Made by a program: the position numbers and the translations under genes | Shown here: one piece after another, positions 55,132 through 64,000 of the stretch | How the letters are laid out: each line of letters starts with the position of its first letter | Numbering within the stretch: the first letter of the stretch is position 1 | NCBI RefSeq assembly: GCF_004217215.1 | Contig: NZ_SHKP01000006.1 | Location: forward strand, 248,001 to 312,000 | Source of the DNA: Rivibacter subsaxonicus | GTDB taxonomy: Bacteria; Pseudomonadota; Gammaproteobacteria; Burkholderiales; Burkholderiaceae_C | Reading direction: 5' to 3' | DNA length: 64,000 nucleotides | Notes under the pieces: generated by a model | Told to the model about the DNA's origin: nothing | The model's database searches: none | What the model saw: only the letters and a program-made list of their open reading frames with translations

Positions 55132-56012
55132 GGTGGACCGCCACCGCCGCGCTTGGCGAGTTGGCCAAAGCCGCGCTGCGGGTCGTAGCCCCAGCAGGCC
55201 AGCACGAAGAACGCGACCGCGCAGCCCAGCACCACCCACGGCGCGATGCCGGGGTCCTTGCCGTGGATGGCGAAGCGGATCCATTCGATCGCGTGGGTGA
55301 AGGGATTGAGCCGCGCGAGCTGGTAGACCCAGTCGGCGCCGGCCTCCTGCAGCTTCCACAGCGGGTAGAGCGCGGTGGAGATGAAGTACATCGGGAAGAT
55401 CACGAAGTTCATGGTGCCGGCAAAGTTCTCGAGCTGCTTGATGTGCACGCTCAGCAGCAGGCCGAGCGCGCCGAGCATGAAGGCGCCGGCCACGATGGCG
55501 AGCAGCGCCGGGAACGCGTGCCAGGTGAAGACCGGCAGCTCGGTGCCGATCAGCAGCGCGACCGCGACGAAGGCCAGCGCCTGCAGCACCGAGAGCAGCG
55601 CGGTCGCGAACAGCTTGCAGAACAGGATCCACGGCCGCGGCAGCGGCGCGGTGAGCAGCAGGCGCATCAGGCCCATCTCGCGGTCGTAGACCAGCGCCAG
55701 GCTCGACTGCATGCCGTTGAACAGCAGCACCATGCCGATCAGCCCCGGCACGATGTAGACCTCGTAGGGGATGTAGGTGTCGTAGGGCTCGACGATCGCG
55801 ATGCCGAACACGTTGCGAAAACCCGCCGCGAACACCGCCAGCCACAGCAGCGGTCGCACCAGCGCCGAGACCAGGCGACCGTACTGCTGGCTGAACTTGA
55901 GCAGTTCGCGCAGCGAGATCGCGCGCAGCGCCTGCAGAAAGTGCAGCACACCGTGGCGCGCCTCGCTGCGAGGCGCCGCGACGGCGGGAGTCTTCAGCGC
56001 GGCGTCTTGCAC
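55128..56012 (-). CDS. ABC-2 type permease of the PQQ-associated ABC system
   Basis: The 294-residue protein has six helices and the ABC-2 signature region (GMVLLFNGMQSSLALVYDREMGLMRLLLTAPLP, key part YDREMGLMRLLLTAP). It would form an exporter with the ATPase encoded at 58136-58852. The start is GTG at 56012, five bases after GGGGAG, and overlaps the substrate-binding gene by 19 bases. ABC-2 permeases move drugs, polysaccharides or haem, generally outwards. In this operon the cargo could be PQQ or an associated metabolite. Confidence 0.88.
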   Translation of the reverse strand: MQDAALKTPAVAAPRSEARHGVLHFLQALRAISLRELLKFSQQYGRLVSALVRPLLWLAVFAAGFRNVFGIAIVEPYDTYIPYEVYIVPGLIGMVLLFNGMQSSLALVYDREMGLMRLLLTAPLPRPWILFCKLFATALLSVLQALAFVAVALLIGTELPVFTWHAFPALLAIVAGAFMLGALGLLLSVHIKQLENFAGTMNFVIFPMYFISTALYPLWKLQEAGADWVYQLARLNPFTHAIEWIRFAIHGKDPGIAPWVVLGCAVAFFVLACWGYDPQRGFGQLAKRGGGGPP

Positions 56013-57160
56013 AGCTTCTCCCCGGCATCGGCGCCGAGCGTGTCGAGCACGTTGCTCGGATGCAGGATGCCCTCGATCGGCGCGGTGGCGATCACGCCCT
56101 GGCCGTCGCTGAGCAGCATCGGCTGGCGCAACTGGCCGTCCCAGGCGCGAAAGCTCATCTGCACGCCCTTGCTGCCGTCGAGCTGCAGCTTGGGCAAGGC
56201 TTGCGCCCAGCTCGCCGGCGTGCCCTTGGGGGCGCCGGCGGCGAGTTGCACCAGCGCCTTGCCGGCCATCCACGCGGCCCAGTCCTGCGCCAGCATCGGT
56301 CGCTTCGCGCTCTTGGCAAAGCGGCGCGAAACCTGCGGTGCGCCGAAGCGTTCGAACTGCGCATGCCAGCCCAGCGGCACCAGGCCGGCATCGCCGACCA
56401 CCGGTCGCGGCAGCACGGTGCGAAAGGGCAGGCTGCGCGCGAACTCGCCATCGCTGTCGACCACCCAGACCACGTCGTAGGCGGTTCCCGCGGTGAGCAG
56501 CAGCGGGTTGGCCAGCTCGCGCTCGCGCGGATCGGCCGAGAGCTTGAAGGGGCGGGTGGCCACCACCTGCAGCCCGTAGCGCTTGAGTGCGGCCTGCGCC
56601 ACCTGGGCGCGTAGCGCGTCCTCGGCGCTGGGGCCGGTGAGCAGCAGCAGCTTGGACCATTTGCGCGCGACCAGGGTCTGCGCCAGCGCGTCGGCTCGCA
56701 TGCGCTCGCTCGGCAGCAGGTGATACAGGCGCGCACGGCAGTCCTGCTGGCGCAGCCGGTCGTCGGCGGCGCCGACGTTGAGCAGCGGGATCTTTACCGC
56801 GTCGGCCACCGCCAGCAGCCAGTCGGCGGGCAGGTCGGTGACCAGTACCGCGGCACCCGACTTCTCGGCCGCCAGCGCCAACGCGCGGGCCGAGGCGGCG
56901 TCGCGCGCTGCCTTGGCGTCGAGTTGCACCTGGGTGCCGGCCGCATCGAGCTCGAAGCTGCTGTCGGCCAGCGCCATCTGCAGACCCTGCTCGGCGCTGC
57001 CACCCGGATGGCCGAGGAAGTCGCGCTCCAGCCGCGTCCGCTCCAGGCGCGGGTCGTCCTCGATGCTGATCAGCGTGGCCTTGAGCGGTGCGGCGACGGC
57101 GACGGCCGCCGCCAGCCACAGCACGCCGCCGGCAAAGGAGTTGCGCAGCGGCAGCCTCAT
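55994..57160 (-). CDS. PQQ-associated ABC transporter substrate-binding protein
   Basis: The 388-residue protein has a signal peptide (VLWLAAAVAVAA) and a type I periplasmic-binding fold, with DPRLERTRLERDFLGHPGG, ALAAEKSGAAVLVTDLPADWLL and WVVDSDGEFARSLPFRTVLPRP. It matches my memory of the branch found with PQQ-dependent alcohol catabolism. A binding-protein partner is odd for an ABC-2 exporter. Its start overlaps the propeller stop (ATGA). Confidence 0.8.
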   Translation of the reverse strand: MRLPLRNSFAGGVLWLAAAVAVAAPLKATLISIEDDPRLERTRLERDFLGHPGGSAEQGLQMALADSSFELDAAGTQVQLDAKAARDAASARALALAAEKSGAAVLVTDLPADWLLAVADAVKIPLLNVGAADDRLRQQDCRARLYHLLPSERMRADALAQTLVARKWSKLLLLTGPSAEDALRAQVAQAALKRYGLQVVATRPFKLSADPRERELANPLLLTAGTAYDVVWVVDSDGEFARSLPFRTVLPRPVVGDAGLVPLGWHAQFERFGAPQVSRRFAKSAKRPMLAQDWAAWMAGKALVQLAAGAPKGTPASWAQALPKLQLDGSKGVQMSFRAWDGQLRQPMLLSDGQGVIATAPIEGILHPSNVLDTLGADAGEKLCKTPR

Positions 57161-58119
57161 TCCACGATCACCACGCCGTAGGGCACGCGCCCGACCGGGA
57201 TGCTCTTGATGGCCTTGGCCGCCGCGACGTCGACCACCGTCACGTCGTCGCTCATGCCGTTGACCACCAGCAGCTTCGACTCGCTCTTGTCGAGCGCCAC
57301 GTTCCAGGCGCGCTTGCCGACCAGCACGTTGTGCGTGACCTTGCGCGTAGCCACGTCGACGAAGGCCACGTGGTTGGCCTTGCCGAGGCCCACGAAGGCG
57401 CGCTTGCCGTCGGCACTGATCGTCACGCCGACCGGCGTGATGTCCTCGGCGCGCGCGCCCTTGAGCGAGAAGCGGATCGTGTCCTTCACGCTCAGGTCGG
57501 CCAGCGAGACGATGCTGACGCTGGCGTCGAGTTCGTTGGTGATCCACAGCTCCTTGCCGTCAGGCGTGATCGCCATGCGGCGCGGGCGCTTGCCGACCGC
57601 GATGTTCTTCTCGACCTTGGCGGTGGCGGTGTCGATCACGTGCACCATGCTCGCGACCTCGCTGGTGACGAACACGCGCTTTCCATCCGGGCTCACCTTC
57701 ACGCCCTCGGGCTCCTCGCCGACCTTGACGGTCTTGAGCACCTTGCCGCTGGCGGCGTCGATGAAGCTGGCGCTTGCCTCGTCCTCGTTGGAGACGTAGG
57801 CCACCTTGCCGTCGGGCGAGAGGTCGAAGGCCTCGGGTTCCTCGCCGAAGGGAATGCGGCGCACCGACTTGCGCGTGGCGATGTCGATGAAGTCGAGCTG
57901 GCTGGAGTCGGTGCAGGCCACCATGATCTGCTTGCGGTCGGGCGTGAGCTGAACGTGGCGCGCGCGCTTGCAGGTCGGCACGGTGCCGGTGACGGCCAGG
58001 GTCTTGAGGTCGATGACGGCGAGCGAGTTGTCCTTCTCGCTCGAGATGAAGGCGGTCTGGGCCGAGGCCGGGACGACGATTGCAGCGGTCAGCGCGGCGA
58101 GGGCAACAAGGTTTCTCAT
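57157..58119 (-). CDS. YVTN-family beta-propeller protein, PQQ-associated
   Basis: The 320-residue protein has a signal peptide (AALTAAIVVPASA) and about seven blades with the repeated LSPDGKVAYVSNE and VSPDGKRVFVTSE type motif. This is a periplasmic propeller of the YVTN type associated with PQQ-dependent catabolism. It may bind the dehydrogenase or product. ACGAGGAG precedes the ATG at 58119; the upstream ATPase ends 16 bases earlier. Confidence 0.9.
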   Translation of the reverse strand: MRNLVALAALTAAIVVPASAQTAFISSEKDNSLAVIDLKTLAVTGTVPTCKRARHVQLTPDRKQIMVACTDSSQLDFIDIATRKSVRRIPFGEEPEAFDLSPDGKVAYVSNEDEASASFIDAASGKVLKTVKVGEEPEGVKVSPDGKRVFVTSEVASMVHVIDTATAKVEKNIAVGKRPRRMAITPDGKELWITNELDASVSIVSLADLSVKDTIRFSLKGARAEDITPVGVTISADGKRAFVGLGKANHVAFVDVATRKVTHNVLVGKRAWNVALDKSESKLLVVNGMSDDVTVVDVAAAKAIKSIPVGRVPYGVVIVE

Positions 58120-58135
58120 GGTCTCCTCGTGAGAT

Positions 58136-58852
<717 letters not shown>

Positions 58853-58880
58853 GCGGCGATTCTGGCCATCGCCGCTGCCA

Positions 58881-60104
58881 TCAGCGCTCAGCGTTTGCCA
58901 GCACAGGCGCCGTGGTGGCAGCGTCCTGGGTGGCGCGCGCCGGCAGCTCGTCGAGCGCGCGCGAGTTGACATCGGTGCGGAACCACAGCGCGCCGGCCTT
59001 GCCCGCACCGGGCACGAAGCGCAGCGGATGCTCGGTCGCCACGGGTTGCGAGGCCTGAGCCAGCACCGCGTCGATCAGCCCGCGATCCGGGCTCTTGGGG
59101 CAGACCGGGTCGGTGGCGGTGGCGTCGCCGGTGACCAGGAAGGCCTGGCAGCGGCAGCCGGCGTGGTCGATCTCGTGCTGGTCGCAGGAGCGGCAGGTCT
59201 CGCTCATCCAGGCCGTGCCGCGGTAACGGTTGAAGGCCTCGCTCTCGTGCCAGGCCGCGGCCACGCTGTCGTGCCTGAGGTTCGGGAACTGCATGCCGCT
59301 GCTCTCGAACATGCGCGCGCTGTGGCAGGGCAGCGCCAGGCCGTCGGGTGCCACGACCATGAACACCGCACCCCAGCCGGCCATGCAGGGCTTGGGCTTG
59401 GCGTCCACGTAGTCGGGCGACACCCAGAAGATCTTCATGCGGCCGGCCAGACGTGCCTTGTGCTCATCGACGATCTTCTCGGCGGCGATCAGGTCGTCGG
59501 GCGCCGGCATCAGCGCCTGGCGGTTGAGCCAGGCCCAGCCGTAGTACTGGGTGTTGGCGAGCTCGAGGTAGTCGGCGCCGATCTGCTCGGCCATCTCGAT
59601 GATGCGGCCCACGTGCGGCAGGTTGTAGCGATGCAGCACGCAGTTCATCACCATCGGGTAGCCGAGGCTCTTGATCGTGGCGGCGACCTTCTGCTTGAGC
59701 TCGAAGGTGCGGGTGCTGGAAAGAAAGTCGTTCAGCTCCTTCGTCGAATCCTGAAAACTGAGCTGAATGTGGTCGAGCCCGGCGTCCTTGAGCGCGCGGG
59801 CGCGTGCCTCGGTGAGGCCGACGCCCGAGGTGATGAGGTTGGTGTAGAAGCCGAGCGCGCGCGCCTCGGCCACCAGTTCCTCGAGATCGTCGCGCAGCAG
59901 CGGCTCGCCGCCCGAGAGGCCGAGTTGCACCGCGCCGAGCGCGCGCGCCTCGCGGAAGATCTTCTTCCACTCCTCGGTCGAGAGTTCGCTTGCATGCGCC
60001 GCGTAGTCGACCGGGTTCGAGCAGAACACGCAGTGCAGCGGGCAGCGGTAGGTCAGCTCGGCGAGCAGCCAGAGCGGCGGGCCGACGGTGGTCGCGGCAG
60101 CCAT
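58881..60104 (-). CDS. pqqE: PqqA peptide cyclase (radical SAM)
   Basis: This 407-residue SPASM radical SAM enzyme forms the Glu-Tyr carbon-carbon bond of PqqA in PQQ synthesis. The SAM cluster motif CPLHCVFC uses Cys21, 25 and 28. Auxiliary cluster Cys lie in PKPCMAGWG, LPCHSARM, and ETCRSCDQHEIDHAGCRCQAF. The TGATG overlap with pqqD indicates coupled synthesis of the enzyme and its peptide chaperone. Confidence 0.96.
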   Translation of the reverse strand: MAAATTVGPPLWLLAELTYRCPLHCVFCSNPVDYAAHASELSTEEWKKIFREARALGAVQLGLSGGEPLLRDDLEELVAEARALGFYTNLITSGVGLTEARARALKDAGLDHIQLSFQDSTKELNDFLSSTRTFELKQKVAATIKSLGYPMVMNCVLHRYNLPHVGRIIEMAEQIGADYLELANTQYYGWAWLNRQALMPAPDDLIAAEKIVDEHKARLAGRMKIFWVSPDYVDAKPKPCMAGWGAVFMVVAPDGLALPCHSARMFESSGMQFPNLRHDSVAAAWHESEAFNRYRGTAWMSETCRSCDQHEIDHAGCRCQAFLVTGDATATDPVCPKSPDRGLIDAVLAQASQPVATEHPLRFVPGAGKAGALWFRTDVNSRALDELPARATQDAATTAPVLANAER

Positions 60105-60361
60105 CAGGCGATCCAGCCGCGCAAGCGGGCATCGGCCAGGAACTCGTCGACGTCGGCGCGCAGGTCCGGCTCGCCGAAGCTGCGTTCGAGGTCGGCGGTC
60201 AGCGCCTCGACGCTGGTGTTGCCATTGCAGCGCTGCAGGATCTCGCTCGCCGGCCCGTTGAGCTTGACCATGCCCTCGGGGTAGAGCAGCACCCAGGCCT
60301 CCTGCGCCGGCTCGAACTGCAGGCGGAAGCCCGGCGCGATACGCGGTACGTTGCCGGTCAT
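60104..60361 (-). CDS. pqqD: PQQ biosynthesis peptide chaperone
   Basis: The 85-residue protein binds PqqA and presents it to PqqE. It has the family PRIAPGFRLQFEPAQEAWVLLYPEG (key part APGFRLQFE) and a typical KLNGPASEIL. The length is normal. GAGGGG precedes the ATG by five bases. The stop and the pqqE start share one base (TGATG). Confidence 0.94.
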   Translation of the reverse strand: MTGNVPRIAPGFRLQFEPAQEAWVLLYPEGMVKLNGPASEILQRCNGNTSVEALTADLERSFGEPDLRADVDEFLADARLRGWIA

Positions 60362-60374
60362 GCCGACCCCTCGT

Positions 60375-60408
60375 CCGGCGGGTACGCCGGTCGATCCCCC
60401 GAGGGGAT
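60375..60408. repeat. Two adjacent small hairpins between pqqC and pqqD
   Basis: CCGGCG-GGTA-CGCCGG (60375-60390) and ATCCCC-CGA-GGGGAT (60394-60408) are perfect. They lie in the 82-base gap between pqqC and pqqD, the widest inside the biosynthetic genes after pqqA. They could protect or process mRNA. No T-tract is present. Confidence 0.5.
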
Positions 60409-60443
60409 GCGGCCCGGCTTGGGGCGGCCCGGCGCTCGGTCCG

Positions 60444-61190
60444 TCATGGCCGCAACTCCGGCGCCAGATCGTCGGGGTAGGCGCGGTCCACGGCGTCGAG
60501 CAGGGACCACAGCACGTCGAGCTTGAAGCCGAGGATCGCGACCGCGCGCTGTTGCTTCGCCCGCGTGTCGCCGTAGGCCAGCGCCACCTCCAGGCCATGC
60601 TCGACGTCACGCTGCGCCAGCGGGATGCGGCTGCGGAAGTAGCCGAGGCCGCTGGCGTCGATCCACGGGTAGTGGCTCGGCCAGCCGGCCAGGCGGTCGG
60701 CATGGATCTTCGGCGCGAACATCTCGGTCAGCGAGGAAATGATCGCCTCCTGCCATGGCGCGCGACGCGCGAAGTTCACGTAGGCATCGACCGCGAAGCG
60801 TACGCCGGGTTGGACATGCCTGAAGGTCCACAGATCCTCGCGCGACAGCCCGACCGCGGTGCCAAGCGCCGACCAGGTCTCGATGCCGCCAGCGTTGACG
60901 CCCGCGAAGTCGTCGCGGCCGTCATGGTCGAGCAGGCGCAGCGCCCAGCGCCGGCGCGTCGCGCGATCCTCGCAGTTGGCCATGATCGCGGCGTCCTTCA
61001 TCGGGATCGCGTGCTGGTAATAGAAGCGGTTGGCGACCCAGCCGCGCACCTGGAACGGCGCGAGTGCGCCACTGTTGAGGCGGCGGTTGAAGGGATGGTG
61101 GATGTGATAGCGCGATTCGAGCGCACGCAGCCGCGCCTCGAACTCGGCGGCCGACCAGGGCAGGGCATCGTGGGGCAGGGCGGCGGTCAT
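60444..61190 (-). CDS. pqqC: Pyrroloquinoline-quinone synthase
   Basis: This 248-residue cofactor-free oxidase, of TenA/heme-oxygenase fold, catalyses the last ring closure and oxidation to PQQ. It has [15 protein letters not shown] near the start, [18 protein letters not shown], and a central [16 protein letters not shown]. Length and motifs are typical. It is seven bases from pqqB's end. Confidence 0.96.
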   Translation of the reverse strand: MTAALPHDALPWSAAEFEARLRALESRYHIHHPFNRRLNSGALAPFQVRGWVANRFYYQHAIPMKDAAIMANCEDRATRRRWALRLLDHDGRDDFAGVNAGGIETWSALGTAVGLSREDLWTFRHVQPGVRFAVDAYVNFARRAPWQEAIISSLTEMFAPKIHADRLAGWPSHYPWIDASGLGYFRSRIPLAQRDVEHGLEVALAYGDTRAKQQRAVAILGFKLDVLWSLLDAVDRAYPDDLAPELRP

Positions 61191-61196
61191 GCTGGG

Positions 61197-62132
61197 TCAA
61201 ACCTCTATCAACAAGCCATCGTAGGCCACGTCGATGCCGGCCGCATCGAGCCGTGCCCGCTCGGGCCCGCGTTCATCGAGGATCGGGTTGCTGTTGTTGA
61301 TGTGGATCAGCCACTTCTGCGCGCCGCGACAGGCGGCCAGCGCGTCGATCATGTTCGGGCTGCCGGCAGCGGAAGTCTGCGGCAGGTGGCCCATGTCGGC
61401 GGCGCGCTTGATTCCGAGGCCGGCCGTGATCATCTCGTCCTCGGTCCAGAAGGTGCCGTCGACCAGCAGGCAGTCGGCGTCGCGCATCCACTCCATCTCG
61501 GCCGGCCCGACCGCGGCCAGGCCGGGTGCGTAGAAGGTGCGCTTGCCGCTGGCGCGGTCGGTGATCTCCAGGGCGATGTTGTCGCCGACCTGGCCGTTGT
61601 TACGGTGCGGCGAGTAGGGCGGCGCCTTGCCGGGAATCGCGATCGCGCGCAGCTGCAGGCTGTCTTCGAAACCGGCAATGTCGAACTCGGCGACATGCCG
61701 ATCGCCGGCCACCGGGATCTCGTGCCAGCGCACGCCGCAGTAGTGCGAGAGCACGCCGGCCAGCGGCAGCCCGGTCGTCAGGTCCTCGCGCACGCAGGGC
61801 GTGGCGTGGAGTTCGATCGGAGGTCCTTCGCGCAGGCTCAGCAGGCCGGTCACGTGGTCGATCTGGGCGTCCATCAGCACGACTGCCTCGATCGGCGTGT
61901 GGCGCAGGCCATGCCGCGGATGCAGCAGCGGCTGGCGGCGCAACTGGGTGCCGACGTCGGGCGAGGCGTTGAGCAGGATCCAGTGCTCGCCATCGGGCGA
62001 GACCGCGATCGAACTCTGGGTGCGTGCCTGGATGTGGCGGCTGCCGTCGCGCGCGCCACGGCATAGCGGGCAGCCGCAGTTCCACTGCGGCACACCACCG
62101 CCGGCACCGGAGCCGAGCACGAGCAGCTTCAT
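61197..62132 (-). CDS. pqqB: PQQ biosynthesis metallo-hydroxylase PqqB
   Basis: The 311-residue metallo-beta-lactamase-fold protein starts MKLLVLGSGAGGGVPQWNC and has zinc-type Cys in CGCPLC. The motif LMDAQIDHVTGL and FINNSNPI-like HINNSNPIL are family hallmarks. It acts on the PqqE/PqqF product during PQQ synthesis. No Shine-Dalgarno sequence is visible before the ATG: the 20 bases are pyrimidine-rich. Confidence 0.95.
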   Translation of the reverse strand: MKLLVLGSGAGGGVPQWNCGCPLCRGARDGSRHIQARTQSSIAVSPDGEHWILLNASPDVGTQLRRQPLLHPRHGLRHTPIEAVVLMDAQIDHVTGLLSLREGPPIELHATPCVREDLTTGLPLAGVLSHYCGVRWHEIPVAGDRHVAEFDIAGFEDSLQLRAIAIPGKAPPYSPHRNNGQVGDNIALEITDRASGKRTFYAPGLAAVGPAEMEWMRDADCLLVDGTFWTEDEMITAGLGIKRAADMGHLPQTSAAGSPNMIDALAACRGAQKWLIHINNSNPILDERGPERARLDAAGIDVAYDGLLIEV

Positions 62133-62181
62133 GGGAGGGGGGAATGTTGATCGGCCGCCGGGGCGGACAACCGAGCGAGAA

Positions 62182-62240
62182 CCGCGGTGCGGCCCTCGGG
62201 GCGATGCGGAGACCTCGAAGCGAGGCGCACCGCACCGCGG
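62182..62240. promoter_or_regulatory. Large stem-loop between pqqA and pqqB
   Basis: CCGCGGTGCGG (62182-62192) and CCGCACCGCGG (62230-62240) are exact complements. Inside them a second stem, CCTCG-AAG-CGAGG (62213-62225), occurs. The structure lies in the 241-base pqqA-pqqB interval and could terminate or slow most transcripts after pqqA, giving more of the precursor peptide than of the enzymes. This is a common theme in other pqq operons. Confidence 0.6.
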
Positions 62241-62373
62241 GGTCGTTTCCCTGACAGCCAGCTACGCTTCATGCCACCTCCATCACCCGGGAACGGGACA
62301 CCGGCCCTGCAGCCGGCGAGCGATGGTGACAGCTTCGAAGCGCTTGTGCCTGGGGATCCGACCTGATGCGCAT

Positions 62374-62448
62374 TCACCGCGACGAGATGTACATCGTGAT
62401 CTCGAAGCCGAAGCGCAGGTCCTGGAAAGCAGGTTTCGTCCACTTCAT
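62374..62448 (-). CDS. pqqA: PQQ precursor peptide
   Basis: The 24-residue peptide begins MKWTKPAF and ends MYISSR. Its Glu16 and Tyr20 are in the E-x-x-x-Y arrangement that is crosslinked to make PQQ, and the FGFEITMY core is typical. AAGGAA precedes the ATG. It is too short for ordinary gene calling. It heads the minus-strand operon; the divergent hydrolase gene begins 90 bases upstream. Confidence 0.96.
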   Translation of the reverse strand: MKWTKPAFQDLRFGFEITMYISSR

Positions 62449-62537
62449 ACCGATTTCCTTCTGATGGATGTCGCAACATGAGCTCATGTGCCCGGTCGAT
62501 GCGATAACGGTCCGGACCCTTCAAATTTGCAAGACGC

Positions 62538-63575
62538 ATGCCGCTTTCGCCATCTCCTGATCCCGACGCTATCGACGAGATAGCCGGTGGCCGCCGCCGG
62601 CTCACGGTCGGCGACGGCCACCGCCTGTGGTGGACCGAGCGCGGCGATCCGGCCGCGCCCGCCCTGCTGGTGCTCCACGGCGGCCCCGGCGGCCGCACGC
62701 GCGAGCCCACGCTGGCCTGGTGGCAGGGCCTGCCGCTGCGCGTGCTCGCCTTCGACCAACGCGGCTGTGGCCGCAGCCAGCCGAGTGGTTCGCTACAGCA
62801 CAACACGCTGGCGGCGCTGGTCGAGGACATCGAGGCCTTGCGGGTCGAACTTGGTGTCGGGCGCTGGGCGCTGGCCGGCGGTTCCTGGGGCGCGCGGCTG
62901 GCGCTGGCCTACGCGGCGCAGCACCCGCAGCGCGTCAACGGCCTGTTCCTGCGCAGCCCCTTTCTGGGCTCGCGGGCCGAGACCGCCCGCTACATCGAGC
63001 CCTGGTTCGACTGGCTGGGGATGCGTGGCCGGGCCTGGGTGGGCGAGGCGGCGGCGCAGTCGCTGAGCAGGCTGTACCAGGCCGCGCCGGCTTCGTTCGA
63101 CGCTGACACAGGGTTCACCCGCGGCGGCGATCCGGCCCAGACCTTGCCGGAGTGGCTCGACGACACGCGCCTGGCCCGCGCCTGGGCCGAGTTCGATGAC
63201 GGGCAGTCCTTGCCGGGCGGCGTGCGTCGTGCGGGGAAGCTCTTCACCGAGCCGACCTCGGCGACCGGCCGCGACGATGGCCTCGCGTCCTGGCGCGTCC
63301 ATGCCTGGCACGCGCTGGCGCACTGGGGCTGCGCCGACCCGGGGGCAGGTGCCTGGCCCGAGGCTGAGCAACTGTCGCGGGCCTGGAGCGGGCCGGTGTC
63401 GATCGTTGCCGGCGCCGAGGACGCCTGCTGTGATCCGGCCCTGGCGCGGCGGCTGGCAACGCTATGGCCGCAGGCCTTGCTGCAGATCGTGCCCGGCGCC
63501 GGCCACCGGCTCGACGACCCGCTGCTGGCAGCGGCGCTGGCAGCCGCGGCGCGAGCCTTCGGCGCGCCGCCATAA
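62538..63575 (+). CDS. Alpha/beta hydrolase, proline iminopeptidase-like
   Basis: The 345-residue protein has the S33 family features: oxyanion motif LHGGPGG, FDQRGCGRSQPSG and nucleophile elbow AGGSWGARLALAYA. The C-terminal His in VPGAGHRLDDP completes the triad. It would cleave N-terminal proline from peptides or act as an esterase. It is divergent from pqqA. A link to release of PQQ-precursor peptides is possible but not shown. Confidence 0.88.
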   Translation: MPLSPSPDPDAIDEIAGGRRRLTVGDGHRLWWTERGDPAAPALLVLHGGPGGRTREPTLAWWQGLPLRVLAFDQRGCGRSQPSGSLQHNTLAALVEDIEALRVELGVGRWALAGGSWGARLALAYAAQHPQRVNGLFLRSPFLGSRAETARYIEPWFDWLGMRGRAWVGEAAAQSLSRLYQAAPASFDADTGFTRGGDPAQTLPEWLDDTRLARAWAEFDDGQSLPGGVRRAGKLFTEPTSATGRDDGLASWRVHAWHALAHWGCADPGAGAWPEAEQLSRAWSGPVSIVAGAEDACCDPALARRLATLWPQALLQIVPGAGHRLDDPLLAAALAAAARAFGAPP

Positions 63576-63609
63576 TCGCGGCGCCCTGCCAGCCTCGCAT
63601 CACACCCGC

Positions 63610-64000
63610 ATGAGCCTCGCCCCCGTCCGCCCCGACCTTGCCGGCAAGCGCCTGGTGCTGGCGCTCTCGGGCGGCATCGCCTGCTACAAGGCGGCCGAGC
63701 TGTGCCGGCTGCTGGTGCGCTCCGGCGCCGAGCTGCGGGTCGTGATGAGCGATGGCGCGCAGCGCTTCATCACGCCGACCACGCTGCAGGCGCTGTCGGG
63801 CCGGCCGGTCGTGACCTCGCAGTGGGACGCGTCCGGCGAGGCCAACGCGATGCCGCACATCAACCTCACGCGCGGCGCCGATGCCATCGTGCTGGCGCCG
63901 GCCAGCGCCGAGATGATCGCGCGCCTGGCTCAGGGCCGCTCCGACGAGATCGTCAGCCTGACCTGCCTGGCGCGGCCGCTGGCCACGGGCCATGGCCTGG
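63610..64000 (+). CDS. coaBC: Phosphopantothenoylcysteine decarboxylase/synthetase, N-terminal part (gene runs off the window)
   Basis: The 130 visible codons encode the flavoprotein decarboxylase domain: KRLVLALSGGIACYKAAELCRLL at the start, with SGGIA for FMN, and MPHINLTRGADAIVLAPASA with the active-site His of the family. The C-terminal synthetase domain would lie beyond the edge. The full enzyme makes 4'-phosphopantetheine for CoA from phosphopantothenate. Confidence 0.93.
   Translation, partial: MSLAPVRPDLAGKRLVLALSGGIACYKAAELCRLLVRSGAELRVVMSDGAQRFITPTTLQALSGRPVVTSQWDASGEANAMPHINLTRGADAIVLAPASAEMIARLAQGRSDEIVSLTCLARPLATGHGL

Noticed and set aside
60362-60443. A promoter specific for pqqDE
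   Set aside because: Only small hairpins can be seen; no recognisable promoter boxes, so no call was made.

Overview
The window is very GC-rich (about 70%), densely packed DNA with many ATGA, GTGA or TGATG stop/start overlaps. Gene content and order (gloB next to a methyltransferase and rnhA, lolCD, a cyanide-insensitive bd-type oxidase, a PEP-CTERM protein, a complete pqqABCDE locus, GspE-type ATPase, TctC-type binding protein) suggest a betaproteobacterium of the order Burkholderiales, perhaps near Rubrivivax, Leptothrix or Methylibium. That placement is inference from gene content. I saw no tRNA, rRNA, CRISPR array, intact insertion sequence or phage module.

Layout. 1-4.7 kb: the 5' part of a probable PLP decarboxylase gene, the lytic transglycosylase mltD and gloB (minus), then a methyltransferase and rnhA (plus). 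4.8-9.1 kb: a two-gene RND efflux system. 9.2-10.3 kb: a PEP-CTERM protein and a degenerate mosaic of pieces of nearby genes. 10.3-14.4 kb: an acetyltransferase, a lipoprotein plus DASS-type transporter pair, and a flavoprotein disulfide reductase with an extra C-terminal CxxC. 14.4-18.4 kb: a molybdenum-cofactor operon (moaA, small membrane protein, mobA, GNAT, moeA). 18.5-22.6 kb: an NlpC/P60 hydrolase, then acuI and prpE (acrylate/propionate to propionyl-CoA). 22.8-28.7 kb: a flavin monooxygenase, a GlxA-type regulator divergent from a methyltransferase, a LysR regulator and an ATP-grasp-like protein. 28.8-34.2 kb: a small charged secreted protein, cioAB with its GbsR/MarR-like regulator and a clear palindromic operator, a tail-anchored repeat protein and a LysE exporter, with a second mosaic region between them. 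34.4-39.4 kb: an orphan lower-GC ORF, aqpZ, a GFA-fold protein, a GNAT, lolCD and a VOC protein. 39.4-42.9 kb: a two-subunit molybdenum hydroxylase and a P460-type cytochrome. 43.0-47.0 kb: tatD, a uracil-DNA-glycosylase-fold protein, a spermidine-synthase-like protein and a GspE ATPase in a tightly overlapping run.

47.0-51.3 kb (minus) is the best candidate for an undescribed pathway: five genes in tight order encoding a 'thermostable hemolysin' family (probably GNAT-like) protein, an AMP-binding acyl ligase, a heme-oxygenase-like diiron oxidase, a short-chain dehydrogenase and a TPR lipoprotein-like/periplasmic protein. The order suggests acyl activation, acyl transfer, oxidative tailoring and reduction, with no known product.

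52.0-62.4 kb (minus) holds a DUF1254 protein and then, read from its 5' end at 62.4 kb, a ten-gene run: pqqA-B-C-D-E, ABC ATPase, YVTN beta-propeller, periplasmic binding protein, ABC-2 permease and an orphan TctC-type binding protein. A PQQ-dependent dehydrogenase is not in the window. The window closes with a proline-iminopeptidase-like hydrolase and the start of coaBC.

A recurring oddity is three intergenic mosaics (about 10.0-10.3, 32.36-32.49 with 33.44-33.57, and 51.56-51.96 kb) built from diverged 3' ends of genes elsewhere in the window (RND pump, disulfide reductase, LysE, possibly cydA, gspE).
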